DNA of 63,769 nt from an uncultured Lentisphaerota bacterium (GTDB taxonomy: Bacteria; Verrucomicrobiota; Kiritimatiellia; CAIQIC01): positions 1 to 63,769 of the forward strand of contig CAITZM010000055.1 of assembly GCA_903896925.1 (NCBI GenBank). The letters are read 5' to 3'. Position 1 is the first letter of the stretch, and every line of letters begins with the position of its first letter. The position numbers were made by a program, and so were the translations under genes. The notes beneath the pieces are model-generated. The model was not told the origin of the DNA. It saw only the letters and a list, made by a program, of their open reading frames with translations, and did not search any database. Of the stretch, positions 63,178 to 63,769 are shown piece after piece.

Positions 63178-63769
63178 TCAGCCGCCGCCGGCTTTGGCCG
63201 CCGGCTGTTCGACGCCGCATTCCTTGACCAGGGCGGACAGCGAGCATTGCTGGTAGATCAGCTTGCCGTCGGCATTGAAGAGGGACAGGACGACGCCGTA
63301 GAATTCCTTCTCCGCCCGCTCGACGGCCTTCTTGGGCTGGCGCGGGGGCACCACCGGCATCGTGATGCCGGCGGCATCCAGGACGATCGCCATGCCGCGG
63401 GGCAGCTTGGGCTGCGGGATGGTCTCGGTGCTCTCTTTCTTGTAGCCGCTGTTCGCGCCCGCGCCGTGGCTGAAGTAATCCACCACCAGCTTGCTGTCCG
63501 CCGGCACATCCTTGCCCTTGGCGGTGATGGTCAGGCGCAGGATCACGGTGAAGTTCTTCTTGTCGCCCTCGACCGGCCGGTTGTAGGTGCTGGCGGCGAG
63601 CTGATAGTTGAACGCGTTCGCCGCCTGCTCGGCATTCGGCGCCACCAGGTGCAACGGGTGCAGCGGCTGCGCGGGCGCCGGCTCCTTGCCGGGCGTGTAG
63701 AAACGGCACTTCAGCGCGTCCGCCGCGGCGCCGCCGGCGGCCGGCGGCGCGGCCTCGCCGGCCGCGGAC
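63178..63769 (-). CDS. Partial unknown protein, 5' end beyond the window
   Basis: The frame runs from the TGA at 63178 to the window end with no internal stop. At least 196 residues are visible. The upstream part is Ala/Pro/Gly-rich (low complexity); a Cys-containing segment DALKCRFYTPGKEPAP precedes FNYQLAASTYNRPVEGDKKNFTVILRLTITAKGKDVPADSKLVVDYFSHGAGANSGYKKES and FYGVVLSLFNADGKLIYQQCSLSALVKECGV. It looks like a secreted or periplasmic beta-rich protein. I do not recognise the family. Confidence 0.6.
   Translation of the reverse strand, partial: SAAGEAAPPAAGGAAADALKCRFYTPGKEPAPAQPLHPLHLVAPNAEQAANAFNYQLAASTYNRPVEGDKKNFTVILRLTITAKGKDVPADSKLVVDYFSHGAGANSGYKKESTETIPQPKLPRGMAIVLDAAGITMPVVPPRQPKKAVERAEKEFYGVVLSLFNADGKLIYQQCSLSALVKECGVEQPAAKAGGG

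Overview
The window looks like a chromosomal segment of a GC-rich Gram-negative bacterium of the PVC group, most likely Kiritimatiellota/Verrucomicrobiota-like. The phylum is inferred from gene content and from the very abundant intergenic palindromes, and only with moderate confidence. A Gram-negative envelope is supported by two GT9 heptosyltransferase-like genes, a C-terminal-Phe outer-membrane barrel, and Wzx/Wzy-type polysaccharide genes. No rRNA, tRNA, transposase, integrase or CRISPR array was found.

Left part (1-17.5 kb) is housekeeping. It holds an ABC exporter (permease plus ATPase), CorA, a DUF475/TerC-like membrane protein, and a mixed histidine/tryptophan operon (hisF, hisI, a four-helix-bundle gene, trpE, trpG). 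That operon is preceded by a transcription attenuator whose 15-residue leader peptide carries both Trp and His codons. Then come kamA with a zinc-ribbon gene and a DUF4870 gene, glyS, a small outer-membrane barrel, and the divergent RNA-modification genes rlmD-like and rluA-like. Gaps between these genes are filled with hairpins whose arms co-vary, and with degenerate heptanucleotide arrays.

Middle part (17.5-62.1 kb) is one enormous surface-polysaccharide locus, all on the minus strand and read from 62.1 kb down to a good intrinsic terminator at 17.5 kb. It opens with a GbsR-type regulator and a NusG-family specialised antiterminator, overlapping by ATGA behind a clear sigma-70-like promoter. 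It then encodes GDP-L-fucose supply both de novo (gmd, fcl) and by salvage (fkp), dTDP-glucose dehydratase, galE, the GDP-heptose genes hddA/hddC/gmhA, and a nonulosonate-like set (pseB, rmlD-like, neuB, aldo/keto reductase, spsF, class III aminotransferase). It also carries wecB, two acyltransferase-3 genes, two Wzy/O-antigen-ligase-like proteins, a Wzx flippase, about eight glycosyltransferases, methyltransferases, a frameshifted polysaccharide deacetylase and a tandem WecG-WecG fusion. Many genes overlap by ATGA/GTGA/TAATG, so translation is probably coupled along the transcript.

Right end (62.4-63.8 kb): a Tat-signal DJ-1/PfpI protein and a partial unknown gene running off the window.

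The most unusual signal is a set of degenerate 7-bp-periodic arrays at eleven places, in about five sequence families. They bracket both four-helix-bundle (23S IVP/Avd-like) genes, lie in the his/trp operon, and are translated in frame as N-terminal extensions of rfbB and possibly of an O-antigen-ligase-like protein. The combined Trp/His attenuator is the second strong candidate for something undescribed.
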